Assembly (NCBI GenBank): GCA_964546275.1
Contig: CAZJJG010000005.1
Span: forward strand, 1 to 60,460
Length of the DNA: 60,460 nt
Origin: MED-G78 sp964546275
GTDB lineage: Bacteria; Pseudomonadota; Gammaproteobacteria; Magnimaribacterales; D2472
Direction of reading: 5' to 3'
The notes beneath the pieces are model-generated. The model had not been told where the DNA came from. It was given only the letters and a program-made list of their open reading frames with translations, and did no database searches. Within the stretch, counting starts at the first letter, position 1. Every line of letters starts with the position of its first letter. The translations under genes were made by a program, and so were the position numbers. This document shows positions 1 to 8,127 of the stretch, in pieces.

Positions 1-1024
1 ATGCTACGTTCGTCGCTACAAGAGGAGTAGCACAAGCCATTGCTTCAGCTACAGGATAACCAAAACCTTCATATAATGAGCTAACTATTGCGATAGAGCT
101 CATAGCATATTCTTGCGCTATCTCTTCTTTTGTTAAATTAGTCTTAAAATTTACTCTGGTTTTAAGGTCTAAATCTTTAATTAATCTTTCTGTATGTCCG
201 CCCTCCCTTGGAGACCCAATAACTAACAACTCAATTTCTTTAAATTCTAAAGATAATGCAGATAAAGCATGCAAAGTGAAATCCAAACCTTTTAAAGGAA
301 CATCAGCACTAGCAGTTGTGATTAATCTGTAAGGTTTTTTATTAATATCGGAATAAGGTTTAAAAATATTTGTATCTACAGCATTATGGATAACAGAAAT
401 ATTCTCAGGTGTAACTTTAAAATCTTTAACAATATCGCGTTTAGAGCTATGCGAGGGTGTAAGAATATTTTTTAATAAAGGAGCTACCCTTTTGTGCATT
501 TTTAAAAATGAGTACCATCTAATTCTTGAAAATCTATAAATTAAATTATTATTAGTTTCTAATTCATGCTTAAAATCCATCGTAATAGGGTGATGTATCA
601 CCTCGATAAATGGAGTCAAAATCTGAATATATTCCATGCTATAACTTATAGACTGATTATCAATAATTAAATCATAATTATTTTTTAGAATATGCTTTTT
701 GGCTCTTAAGCCAAAAGTTCTCATCTCTGGAAACCCTCCAGCTAATACAGCTAAAAATTCATATACGTCTGATAAGGTTTTATTTTTATGATTTATAAAT
801 TTATAAAATCTATCTTTAAAGCTAAAAGTTTCAAATAGATTTAGGCCGGGTGATTCTATTAATTCTACCTCTTCATGAAGAAATGGATATGGAGGGCCTG
901 AAAATATAGTGACGTTGTGGCCTAAATCTATAAGTGATTTTGATAAATCTCTTACATAAATACCTTGACCGCCTCCAAAAGGTGCACTCCTGTAACTTAA
1001 GATTAATATCTTGAGAGAGTTCAA
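1..1024 (-). CDS. GT4-type glycosyltransferase, C-terminus cut by the window edge
   Basis: Reading the minus strand from 1024 gives an open frame to the window edge with the pattern of a GT-B glycosyltransferase of family GT4. Near the N-terminus there is a glycine-rich loop (SAPFGGGQGIYVRDL) that typically binds the sugar-nucleotide phosphates. Further on come an AVDTNIFKP segment, a KGLDFTLHALSAL segment and the typical GT4 ending SSLYEGFGYPVAEAMACATP. No ATG lies at the front of the frame. TTG at 1022-1024, five bases after the ilvE stop, is the likeliest start, with ATT just upstream as an alternative. It probably acts on a cell-envelope glycan: in Pseudomonas, ilvE is followed by lipopolysaccharide core (waa) genes, and this gene has the same position and direction. 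The exact sugar and acceptor cannot be told from the sequence. Confidence 0.8.
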   Translation of the reverse strand, partial: MNSLKILILSYRSAPFGGGQGIYVRDLSKSLIDLGHNVTIFSGPPYPFLHEEVELIESPGLNLFETFSFKDRFYKFINHKNKTLSDVYEFLAVLAGGFPEMRTFGLRAKKHILKNNYDLIIDNQSISYSMEYIQILTPFIEVIHHPITMDFKHELETNNNLIYRFSRIRWYSFLKMHKRVAPLLKNILTPSHSSKRDIVKDFKVTPENISVIHNAVDTNIFKPYSDINKKPYRLITTASADVPLKGLDFTLHALSALSLEFKEIELLVIGSPREGGHTERLIKDLDLKTRVNFKTNLTKEEIAQEYAMSSIAIVSSLYEGFGYPVAEAMACATPLVATNVA

Positions 1025-1029
1025 AATTT

Positions 1030-1953
1030 TTAAGTATTTGTATATGTTAGCCAGGATTCATACTGATCATTTTTACCAGTTATAATTAGGCTATATGTTT
1101 CTTGAAGCTTCTTAGTAATTGGGCCTCTTAAACCTGTTCCAATTGATTTTGAATCAAGCGTTGTTATTGGCGTTATTTCTACAGCTGTTCCAGTAAAGAA
1201 AGCTTCATCTGAAGAGCTTAAATCTTCATATGTAAGATCTTTTTCTACAACATTAATACCAAAATCTTGAGCTATGGTAATAACAGATTGTCTGGTTATG
1301 CCATTGAGGCAATGCTCTATCTTGGGTGTGAAAATTTCATCATCTTTAATAATGAATATATTTTCACCACTTCCTTCAGAAATAAATCCATTTTTATCCA
1401 TTAAAAGCGCCTCATCTGCTCCTTTGCTTATTGCCTCATGTAAAGCCATTGTAGAATTAATGTAAGTGCCAATAATTTTATTTCCTGAATGAAGAGGATT
1501 GCTATATTGCTCATGTGAAGATTTGATAATTGAAATACCTGCCTCTTTAGCTTCTGGGCTCATATATGATGGCCACTCCCAAGCAGCTACAGCCACGTTA
1601 ACAGATAGCTCTGTTGCTCTTATTCCTAAAGACTCACTTCCAAGAAAAACAATTGGTCTTAAATAACCTTCATCTAAATTATTTTTTAAAAAGATTTCTT
1701 TTTGAACTTCATTTAACTCTTCAGGTGAATAAGGAATATTAACGCTGATTTTACTAGCTGCATTAAATAATCTATCTGTATGATCATTTAATCGAAATAT
1801 AGCTGGTCCATTATCAGTGCTATAGGCTCTGACGCCTTCGAAAACTCCAGTACCATAATGCATTGTATGCGAGAGAATATGCACAGAGGTATCCTCCCAT
1901 TTTTCATAGGACCCATTTTTCCATATAAATTTTGTTTCAGTATTTAAAAACAT
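1030..1953 (-). CDS. ilvE: Branched-chain amino acid aminotransferase
   Basis: This is a PLP-dependent class IV aminotransferase that makes the last step of valine, leucine and isoleucine synthesis (2-oxo acid plus glutamate). At 307 residues it has the usual IlvE length and aligns end to end with E. coli IlvE as I remember it. Visible blocks are HTMHYGTGVFEGVRAY (about 29-44), YLRPIVFLG (97-105) and the lysine expected to bind PLP at K159 in GNKIIGTYINS. FISEGSGENIF and FTGTAVEITPI follow. It is transcribed divergently from algC, with 63 bases between them, and is followed five bases later by the glycosyltransferase, so the two probably share a transcript. Nothing in it looks degraded. Confidence 0.95.
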   Translation of the reverse strand: MFLNTETKFIWKNGSYEKWEDTSVHILSHTMHYGTGVFEGVRAYSTDNGPAIFRLNDHTDRLFNAASKISVNIPYSPEELNEVQKEIFLKNNLDEGYLRPIVFLGSESLGIRATELSVNVAVAAWEWPSYMSPEAKEAGISIIKSSHEQYSNPLHSGNKIIGTYINSTMALHEAISKGADEALLMDKNGFISEGSGENIFIIKDDEIFTPKIEHCLNGITRQSVITIAQDFGINVVEKDLTYEDLSSSDEAFFTGTAVEITPITTLDSKSIGTGLRGPITKKLQETYSLIITGKNDQYESWLTYTNT

Positions 1954-2016
1954 TAGTTGCGACTTAATTTAGGTAAAGTATTATGACAAACAAGCGTCAA
2001 ATACTAAAGGAAGTTT

Positions 2017-3390
2017 ATGAAACTTATTAAGTCAATATTTAGAGAGTACGACATCAGAGGTACATATCCAGAAGAAATTAATGAAGATTCAATTTCAAAA
2101 ATTGCACAAGCTATTGCACTTAAGTGTAAAGAAGAAGGTGTACTAGATATCTCTGTTGGAAGAGATGGCAGACTCTCAGGAAAAACTTTATTAAATGCTA
2201 TGTGTGATTCTTTAAGCAGATCTGGTATTTCTGTAACTAATATTGGTTTGGTGACTAGCCCTATTCTCTACTATGCTGCAAAAAAAAGTAATTCTAAAAG
2301 TGGCATTATGATTACAGGAAGTCATAACCCAAAAAATGATAATGGTATAAAGATGGTTATTAATAACAAGCCTGTTTCAGGTACTGAAATATATTCATTA
2401 ACCCATTCAACTTCAGAGCTTCAAGATGCTACAGAAATTAAAATAAAAACAGATATTATTAAAGATTATATAAATGATGTTCTTGGAAAGATAAAATTAA
2501 ATAAAACAAAAAAAATCAAAGTTGTAATTGATTGCGGTAATGGCGCTGCTGGCTGTGTTGCTCCTGAGTTATTCAAAAAACTAGGCTGTGAAGTAATAAA
2601 TCTGTTTTCAGAAATTGATGGTAATTTTCCCAACCATCATCCTGATCCGGGTAAATTAGAGAATCTTCAAGATCTTATTGCAACAGTTAAAAAAGAGAGT
2701 GCTGACCTTGGCCTTGCATTTGATGGCGACGGAGACAGAGTTGGACTTGTAACCGGAAAAGGAGAAGTGGTATTTCCAGATAAAATTATGATGCTATTCG
2801 CTAAAGATATATTAGAAAATAATAATGGTGGTCAAATTATTTATGATGTTAAGTGCTCAAATTCACTTGCAAAAATAATTGAAGATTGTGGTGGCGAGCC
2901 AATAATGTCACCAACTGGACATTTTCATATTAAAAATGCCTTAAGAAGAACTAATGCACTTCTTGCAGGGGAAATGAGTGGTCATATATTTTTTAATGAT
3001 AATTGGTATGGATTTGATGATGGTCATTATGCCGGTGTAAGAATAATAGATCTCATTAATAGATCTCATTACTCAATTGACGAAATGATTTCTAAACTAC
3101 CAGAACTATTTTCTACCCCTGAACTCAATATACATGTCAGTGATGATAATAAGTTTGATATTGTTAAAAGATTTGCAGATGAGTGCTCTTTAGATGGAAG
3201 AAAGATAACAATTGATGGTCTTAGAATTGAATTTGAAAATGGATGGGGTTTATTGAGAGCTTCAAATACAACTCCAAAATTAGTATTGAGATTTGAAGGT
3301 AATAGTGAAAATGATCTTAATTCTATTCAGAAAAATTTTATGAATGAATTTAAAAGAATATGTCCTGAAATTGATTCAACTTTGCATTAG
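2017..3390 (+). CDS. algC: Phosphomannomutase/phosphoglucomutase
   Basis: This is an alpha-D-phosphohexomutase that interconverts hexose 6- and 1-phosphates to supply GDP-mannose and UDP-glucose for envelope glycans. All four family motifs are visible in its 457 residues. The phosphoserine loop is TGSHNP with S102. The magnesium loop is DGDGDR with aspartates at 236, 238 and 240. The sugar-recognition loop is GEMSGH (318-323). The C-terminal phosphate-binding segment is RASNTTPKLVLRFEG. The start has a purine-rich AAAGGAAG ahead of the ATG. It is followed by slmA, matching the dut-algC/slmA neighbourhood of other gammaproteobacteria. Whether mannose or glucose phosphate is preferred cannot be read from the sequence, and AlgC-type enzymes often accept both. 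Confidence 0.93.
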   Translation: MKLIKSIFREYDIRGTYPEEINEDSISKIAQAIALKCKEEGVLDISVGRDGRLSGKTLLNAMCDSLSRSGISVTNIGLVTSPILYYAAKKSNSKSGIMITGSHNPKNDNGIKMVINNKPVSGTEIYSLTHSTSELQDATEIKIKTDIIKDYINDVLGKIKLNKTKKIKVVIDCGNGAAGCVAPELFKKLGCEVINLFSEIDGNFPNHHPDPGKLENLQDLIATVKKESADLGLAFDGDGDRVGLVTGKGEVVFPDKIMMLFAKDILENNNGGQIIYDVKCSNSLAKIIEDCGGEPIMSPTGHFHIKNALRRTNALLAGEMSGHIFFNDNWYGFDDGHYAGVRIIDLINRSHYSIDEMISKLPELFSTPELNIHVSDDNKFDIVKRFADECSLDGRKITIDGLRIEFENGWGLLRASNTTPKLVLRFEGNSENDLNSIQKNFMNEFKRICPEIDSTLH

Positions 3391-3416
3391 AATAAAAGGA
3401 AAGTAAATTAAAAAAA

Positions 3417-3986
3417 TTGAAAGGCGATAGAAAAAATATAATACTTCAATCCCTAGCTGGACTCCTAGAAGAAAAAGATTTATCAAAAATAACTACAGCA
3501 CTACTAGCAAAAAAATCTGATATTACCGAAGCAGCCTTATATAGACATTTTCCAAGCAAAAGATCAATTTTCTCTGAGCTATTTAATTTTTGCGATCATT
3601 CAATAGCTTCAAAATGTGCTGAAATAAAAAAAACTAACTTGTGTTCAGAGGAAAAAGTAAAAAATATATTTCTTTATTTTATTTTATTTCTTGAAAAAAA
3701 TAAGGGCTTTGCTAGGATTCTTTCAAGAGAAGCTCTTAGCTCAGATGAACAGAATGTCGCTGATGCAGTAAATCAATTCTTCGAGAGATTAGAGTTAAAT
3801 ATTAAACAAATTCTAGCTGAAGATAGCGATAAATTGCTTGCACAGCCTGGAATTTCTGCACAGTTTATAGTTACTTCAATAGAGGGAACTATATCTAGAT
3901 ATATTCGGGCAAAATTTAAAGAACAGCCATCGAGTTATTCTGAAAATATTTGGACTCTGATAGCCCTATCAACTTTTAAAGATTAA
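3417..3986 (+). CDS. slmA: Nucleoid occlusion factor SlmA (TetR family)
   Basis: SlmA is a TetR-fold DNA-binding protein that sits on chromosomal SBS sites and blocks FtsZ ring assembly over the nucleoid. The 189 residues match E. coli SlmA along the whole length as I recall it. ITTALLAKKSDITEAALYRHFPSK (broken here as ITTALLAKK and EAALYRHFPSK) is the helix-turn-helix, about residues 24-47. NKGFARILSREAL, NQFFERLELNIKQIL and RYIRAKFK follow the SlmA core rather than a generic TetR regulator. The first usable start is TTG at 3417. An AAAGGAAAG sequence lies about 13 bases upstream, which is somewhat far. The gene follows algC by 26 bases, and its stop overlaps the convergent mrcA stop by four bases. 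Confidence 0.85.
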   Translation: MKGDRKNIILQSLAGLLEEKDLSKITTALLAKKSDITEAALYRHFPSKRSIFSELFNFCDHSIASKCAEIKKTNLCSEEKVKNIFLYFILFLEKNKGFARILSREALSSDEQNVADAVNQFFERLELNIKQILAEDSDKLLAQPGISAQFIVTSIEGTISRYIRAKFKEQPSSYSENIWTLIALSTFKD

Positions 3987-6439
3987 TTAGGTATATTTTC
4001 ATTTAAGAATAATTCGAAGTATGTATTCTTGTCCTCTTGATTGGCAATTTCACCTGTTGATTTATTGACTCTTACATAGGATATTCCACTTGGAATATTA
4101 ACTTCTGATTGAGGTAAATCTTTTAATGCCAGACTCATGTAATCAACCCATATAGGCAGAGCAATGCTGGAACCATACTCATCATCTCCAAGTGAAGTAA
4201 AGTTATCAGTTCCTACCCAAACAGTTGTTACTAGATCATCATGGAAACCTGAAAACCACGTACTCTTAGCGTCATTTGTAGTACCTGTTTTTCCTGCTAT
4301 ATCTGATCTTTTTAAAAGATTGGTTTTACGTCCTGTAGAGCCTCTTCTGGTATGTTCTTTGAGAATATCCTTAATAATATATGTAACTCTCTCATCTATG
4401 ACTCTATTATTACTCTGAACTTCTTTAAGTAAGCTATACGGCTTCTTAGCTTCTAATTCAATAGTATTTAACCAAGGAAATGCCGACATGCTTGAGGTAA
4501 TATCAACTTCATCCTCTTGTTTAGTCTGGGTGTGAGAAAATAATGTGTTTCCGTCTCTGTCCAGAATATTAGATACATAATATAGATCTACCAAATATCC
4601 ATCATTTGCTAAAACTCCATAAGATCTTGCAACCTCAGCAGGAGAAAAATTTCCAGATCCTAGTGCTAGTGATAAGTCATTTGGTAATCTTTCTCGCTCA
4701 AATCCAAACTTAGAAATATATTCATTTGCTTTTGAAATACCAAGCTCTCTTAAGAGTTTTATAGAGACAATATTTAACGACTGAACCAATCCTTCTCTGA
4801 GTCTAGTTGGGCCATAAAATTTACCAGTATAATTTTCTGGTCTCCAGTAACTTTCTAAATTTTCATCATTGAAAATGATAGGCGCATCATTTATTAAAGA
4901 AGAAGGATTATATTGATTAGCAAATGCAGATGCATAAACAAAAGGCTTAAAACTTGAGCCTGTTTGAGGGAATGAAAGGCGAACTCTATCAAATAAACCA
5001 TCATTAAAAGACGAGCCGCCAACATAACTTGAAATACTTCCAGTGTTTGGATTTATAGATACTAAAGCAGATTCAGCTAAAGGGATCTGATCCAAGGTAA
5101 TAATATCTCCATCTAATTTTAAGTAAATAAAATCTCCAGGCTTAACTAAATCATAAAAATTCTGAGGAACAGCGCCTCTGGAATTAATAGAAATTTGTCG
5201 TCTTGCCCATTTATATTCTTCTGAAACCCAATTAAGAGATTCAATTTTAAGATCTTCATTTAAATATTGAAAAGTTTCTTCTTTCACATCAATGACAATG
5301 CCGCGCTTATGAGAATGAATAAATACATTAGATTCAAAGATATCTCTTACTCTAGAAATTAAACTATCCTCAATATCATAAAAATCAAAATTATCTTCTA
5401 ATCCCCTTAAAAGCGGAGAGTAATCAAGTTCTGATAATGCATTAATATCTTCTGAGGAGAATGCTTCTAAATAATTATTTTTTTGTCTCCATCCATGCCT
5501 TTTATCATATTCAAGAAGCCTTTCAGAAATACTATCCAATGCTTTTTTTTGAAGATCTGAATCAATTGTTGAATAGACTCTCCAGCCTTCTGAATAGGCC
5601 TTAAGTCCATATCTATTAATTACTTCTTGTCTAATAAGCTCTGCCAGATGCCTTGCATCTAAATCATAGGATTTTATATTCCTAGAAATATTGACGGGTT
5701 CTGTTAATGCCAATAAATACTCTTCAGTATTTATATAATTTAATTTTAACATTCTACCTAAAATCCAATTTCTTCTGGATTTAGTTCTTTCTGGAGCTTT
5801 TATTGGATTAACTCTTGAAGGCAATTGAGCTAATGACGCAATTAAAGCGCTTTCAGCTAAAGAAAGTTCATTAGAGGTTTTTCCAAAATAAGTATCAGCT
5901 GCTGACTCAATTCCATATGACCTATTTCCTAAAAAAATACTGTTTACATATAGCTCAAAAATTTCTTCTTTGGATGCAGAACTCTCAAGCTGATAGGCAA
6001 GTAAAATTTCTTTAAGTTTTCGAACTATTGTCTGATCTCTAGTTAAAACATAACCACGCACAACCTGCATTGAAATAGTTCCACCTCCACCAAAACAACC
6101 ATTTGGTCCTATACATCTAAGAAAAGACCTAACAATACCTGTATAGCTAATACCCTGGTGTTGAAAGAATCCACTATCTTCTGCAGCTAAAAAAGCATTT
6201 TTTAAATTATCGGGTATTTCTTGAAAGCTTATTGGTCTCCTTTTCTTCTCACCAAACTCTCCAATAAGAACGCCATCATTTGTATAAATTTTTAAAGGGA
6301 CTTGAAGTTGGGATTGATCAACCAGGCTAATCTCGGGCAAATCTGGTTTTAAATAAAGATATACTGATAAAGTCGCTAAAATCCCTAAACTTGTTAAGCC
6401 TATGCTTAACCAGAAAAGAAACTTGATTAGTTGCGCCAT
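3983..6439 (-). CDS. mrcA: Penicillin-binding protein 1A (bifunctional transglycosylase/transpeptidase)
   Basis: This inner-membrane class A PBP polymerises and cross-links peptidoglycan. The order seen is a single N-terminal membrane segment (about 5-30) and a GT51 transglycosylase domain with EDSGFFQHQG, whose catalytic glutamate is E87. The GT51 part also has GGGTISMQV (119-127) and KLKEILLAYQLE. Next comes an inserted OB-like region between about 290 and 460. The transpeptidase domain has SSFK (S495 nucleophile, K498), SLN (554-556) and KTGTT (717-721). The 818 residues are normal for the family. It faces away from aroK as ponA/mrcA does in Pseudomonas, but the pilMNOPQ genes usually between them are absent. 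Confidence 0.94.
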   Translation of the reverse strand: MAQLIKFLFWLSIGLTSLGILATLSVYLYLKPDLPEISLVDQSQLQVPLKIYTNDGVLIGEFGEKKRRPISFQEIPDNLKNAFLAAEDSGFFQHQGISYTGIVRSFLRCIGPNGCFGGGGTISMQVVRGYVLTRDQTIVRKLKEILLAYQLESSASKEEIFELYVNSIFLGNRSYGIESAADTYFGKTSNELSLAESALIASLAQLPSRVNPIKAPERTKSRRNWILGRMLKLNYINTEEYLLALTEPVNISRNIKSYDLDARHLAELIRQEVINRYGLKAYSEGWRVYSTIDSDLQKKALDSISERLLEYDKRHGWRQKNNYLEAFSSEDINALSELDYSPLLRGLEDNFDFYDIEDSLISRVRDIFESNVFIHSHKRGIVIDVKEETFQYLNEDLKIESLNWVSEEYKWARRQISINSRGAVPQNFYDLVKPGDFIYLKLDGDIITLDQIPLAESALVSINPNTGSISSYVGGSSFNDGLFDRVRLSFPQTGSSFKPFVYASAFANQYNPSSLINDAPIIFNDENLESYWRPENYTGKFYGPTRLREGLVQSLNIVSIKLLRELGISKANEYISKFGFERERLPNDLSLALGSGNFSPAEVARSYGVLANDGYLVDLYYVSNILDRDGNTLFSHTQTKQEDEVDITSSMSAFPWLNTIELEAKKPYSLLKEVQSNNRVIDERVTYIIKDILKEHTRRGSTGRKTNLLKRSDIAGKTGTTNDAKSTWFSGFHDDLVTTVWVGTDNFTSLGDDEYGSSIALPIWVDYMSLALKDLPQSEVNIPSGISYVRVNKSTGEIANQEDKNTYFELFLNENIPN

Positions 6440-6550
6440 AAATTTATAAATATTTGTTCTTATTTTAGTACAAGAATTAATGAATATATATTTTATCTCC
6501 CTAAAAGACTATTTTATGGCGTTCAATGTTAAAATATTTTTCCATAAATT

Positions 6551-7060
6551 ATGAATATCTTTATTGTAGGTCCCATGGGATCAGGAAAATCTACTGTTGG
6601 TAAAATTATTGCCAGCGAACTATTTCTAACTTTTTTAGATACTGACGATGAGATTGAAAAAAATACTGGTGTAACTATCGATTGGATATTTGATCTTGAA
6701 GGTGAAAAAGGCTTCAGAAAGCGTGAGAGTGATATCTTAAACAGTCTAGCTGAAATGAACTCTATTGTTCTCTCTACCGGCGGTGGAATTATTTTATCTG
6801 ATCAAAATAGAGATATCTTATCAGCTCGAGGAAGTGTTTTTTATCTAGATACGCCAATTGATGTTCAGCTTGAGAGAACATCAAAAGATCAAGATAGGCC
6901 TTTATTAAAAGATGGGGATCCGAGAAAAATATTAACAGATCTTCATAAAGAAAGAGAAAGCTTGTATCAGAGTGTAGCTGACTATATTGTTGAAACTGAA
7001 AATAGAAGTAGTCAGGAAGTGGCTAATGAAATTATTAAGCACGTAAAGAATTATGGCTAA
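6551..7060 (+). CDS. aroK: Shikimate kinase
   Basis: This cytoplasmic kinase phosphorylates shikimate at the 3-hydroxyl in the chorismate pathway. The 169 residues contain a P-loop GPMGSGKST (7-15), the shikimate-binding DTDDEIE, GFRKRE, STGGG and the lid QDRPLLKD. It matches E. coli AroK closely. The coding region overlaps the start of aroB by eight bases (7053-7060), so the two genes are translationally coupled. This is the canonical copy; a second, divergent shikimate-kinase-like gene lies at 42320-42823. Confidence 0.95.
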   Translation: MNIFIVGPMGSGKSTVGKIIASELFLTFLDTDDEIEKNTGVTIDWIFDLEGEKGFRKRESDILNSLAEMNSIVLSTGGGIILSDQNRDILSARGSVFYLDTPIDVQLERTSKDQDRPLLKDGDPRKILTDLHKERESLYQSVADYIVETENRSSQEVANEIIKHVKNYG

Positions 7061-8123
7061 ATCTATATTAGTTGGGAAAAAACCTACTAGTTATGAGGTT
7101 GATATCTTAGGCAAGCCAATATCTAAGAAGAATATTTCAGCATCTATTAAAACTCACAATAAAATACTTATTGTTACTGATTCAGGTATTCCTAAAAAGT
7201 ACATAAAGGAGATAAAAGATCTTATCCCTGTCAGTAAAAAGGTTCATATATACATACTACCTGCCGGAGAAAAATCTAAATCTTTAAAATCGTTTAATTT
7301 AATTCTTCAAGAATTGGCAAGCTTAAAATTTGATAGGACTGATTGTTTAATTGCTTTAGGTGGAGGAATGGTTGGAGACATTACAGGATTTGTTGCATCA
7401 ACTTATCTTAGAGGTGTTGATTTCATACAAATTCCTACAACGTTGTTGTCCCAAGTTGATTCATCTGTTGGAGGTAAGACTGCTATTAATATTCCACAAG
7501 GTAAAAATCTTGTTGGCGCTTTTTACAATCCTAAAAAGGTATTTATTTCTCTTAACTACCTTCAAACACTTTCAGAAAAAGAGTACAAATCTGGTTTAGG
7601 AGAAGTTATTAAATATGCTTTTATTTTAAATAAAAAGCTTTATAAAATTCTAAAAAATAATTCAAAGCTGATTAATTCTCGGAATATTAAAATTCTTGAA
7701 GATGTTATATATGAATCTATAAAAACAAAATCTCTAATAGTAACCAAAGATGAGAAAGAGCATGGTGTTCGAGCTTTATTAAATTTTGGTCATACTTTTG
7801 GACATGCTATTGAGGCTAAGCATGGGTATAAAAGTATTACCCATGGTGAAGCTGTCATTCTAGGGATGGCTATTGCATCAGAAATTTCTTACTTAGAAGG
7901 ATGTATTGCAAGAAAGGATGTAGATGAGATTATTAATCTAATGAATTCACTTGGATTGAATTCAAATTATCATAAGTATAAATATAATGAACTTAAGCCT
8001 TATCTTATGAATGATAAAAAAGTGGCAAAAGGTAAATTAAATCTAATACTGTTAAATAAAATTGGTAGTGCTTTTAGAACAAGTAAGTTTGAAAATAAAA
8101 ATTTATCTAAATCTTTTAAATAA
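7053..8123 (+). CDS. aroB: 3-dehydroquinate synthase
   Basis: This is the second enzyme of the shikimate pathway, converting DAHP to 3-dehydroquinate with NAD+ and a divalent metal. The 356 residues show the NAD-binding LGGGMVGDITGF and the substrate loop PTTLLSQVDSSVGGKTAIN. The three metal ligands are the glutamate of GLGEVIKYA and the histidines of NFGHTFGHAIE and HGEAV. The C-terminal tail is rich in lysine. The gene overlaps aroK and ends only four bases before the convergent gltB stop, so the SPOR/damX gene that often follows aroB is missing. Confidence 0.95.
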   Translation: MAKSILVGKKPTSYEVDILGKPISKKNISASIKTHNKILIVTDSGIPKKYIKEIKDLIPVSKKVHIYILPAGEKSKSLKSFNLILQELASLKFDRTDCLIALGGGMVGDITGFVASTYLRGVDFIQIPTTLLSQVDSSVGGKTAINIPQGKNLVGAFYNPKKVFISLNYLQTLSEKEYKSGLGEVIKYAFILNKKLYKILKNNSKLINSRNIKILEDVIYESIKTKSLIVTKDEKEHGVRALLNFGHTFGHAIEAKHGYKSITHGEAVILGMAIASEISYLEGCIARKDVDEIINLMNSLGLNSNYHKYKYNELKPYLMNDKKVAKGKLNLILLNKIGSAFRTSKFENKNLSKSFK

Positions 8124-8127
8124 CTAG

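Noticed and set aside
3983..6439. PBP1A transglycosylase motif GGGTISMQV instead of GGSTITQQ
   Set aside because: The methionine variant is known in other PBP1A proteins and all catalytic residues are present, so it is not evidence of inactivation.
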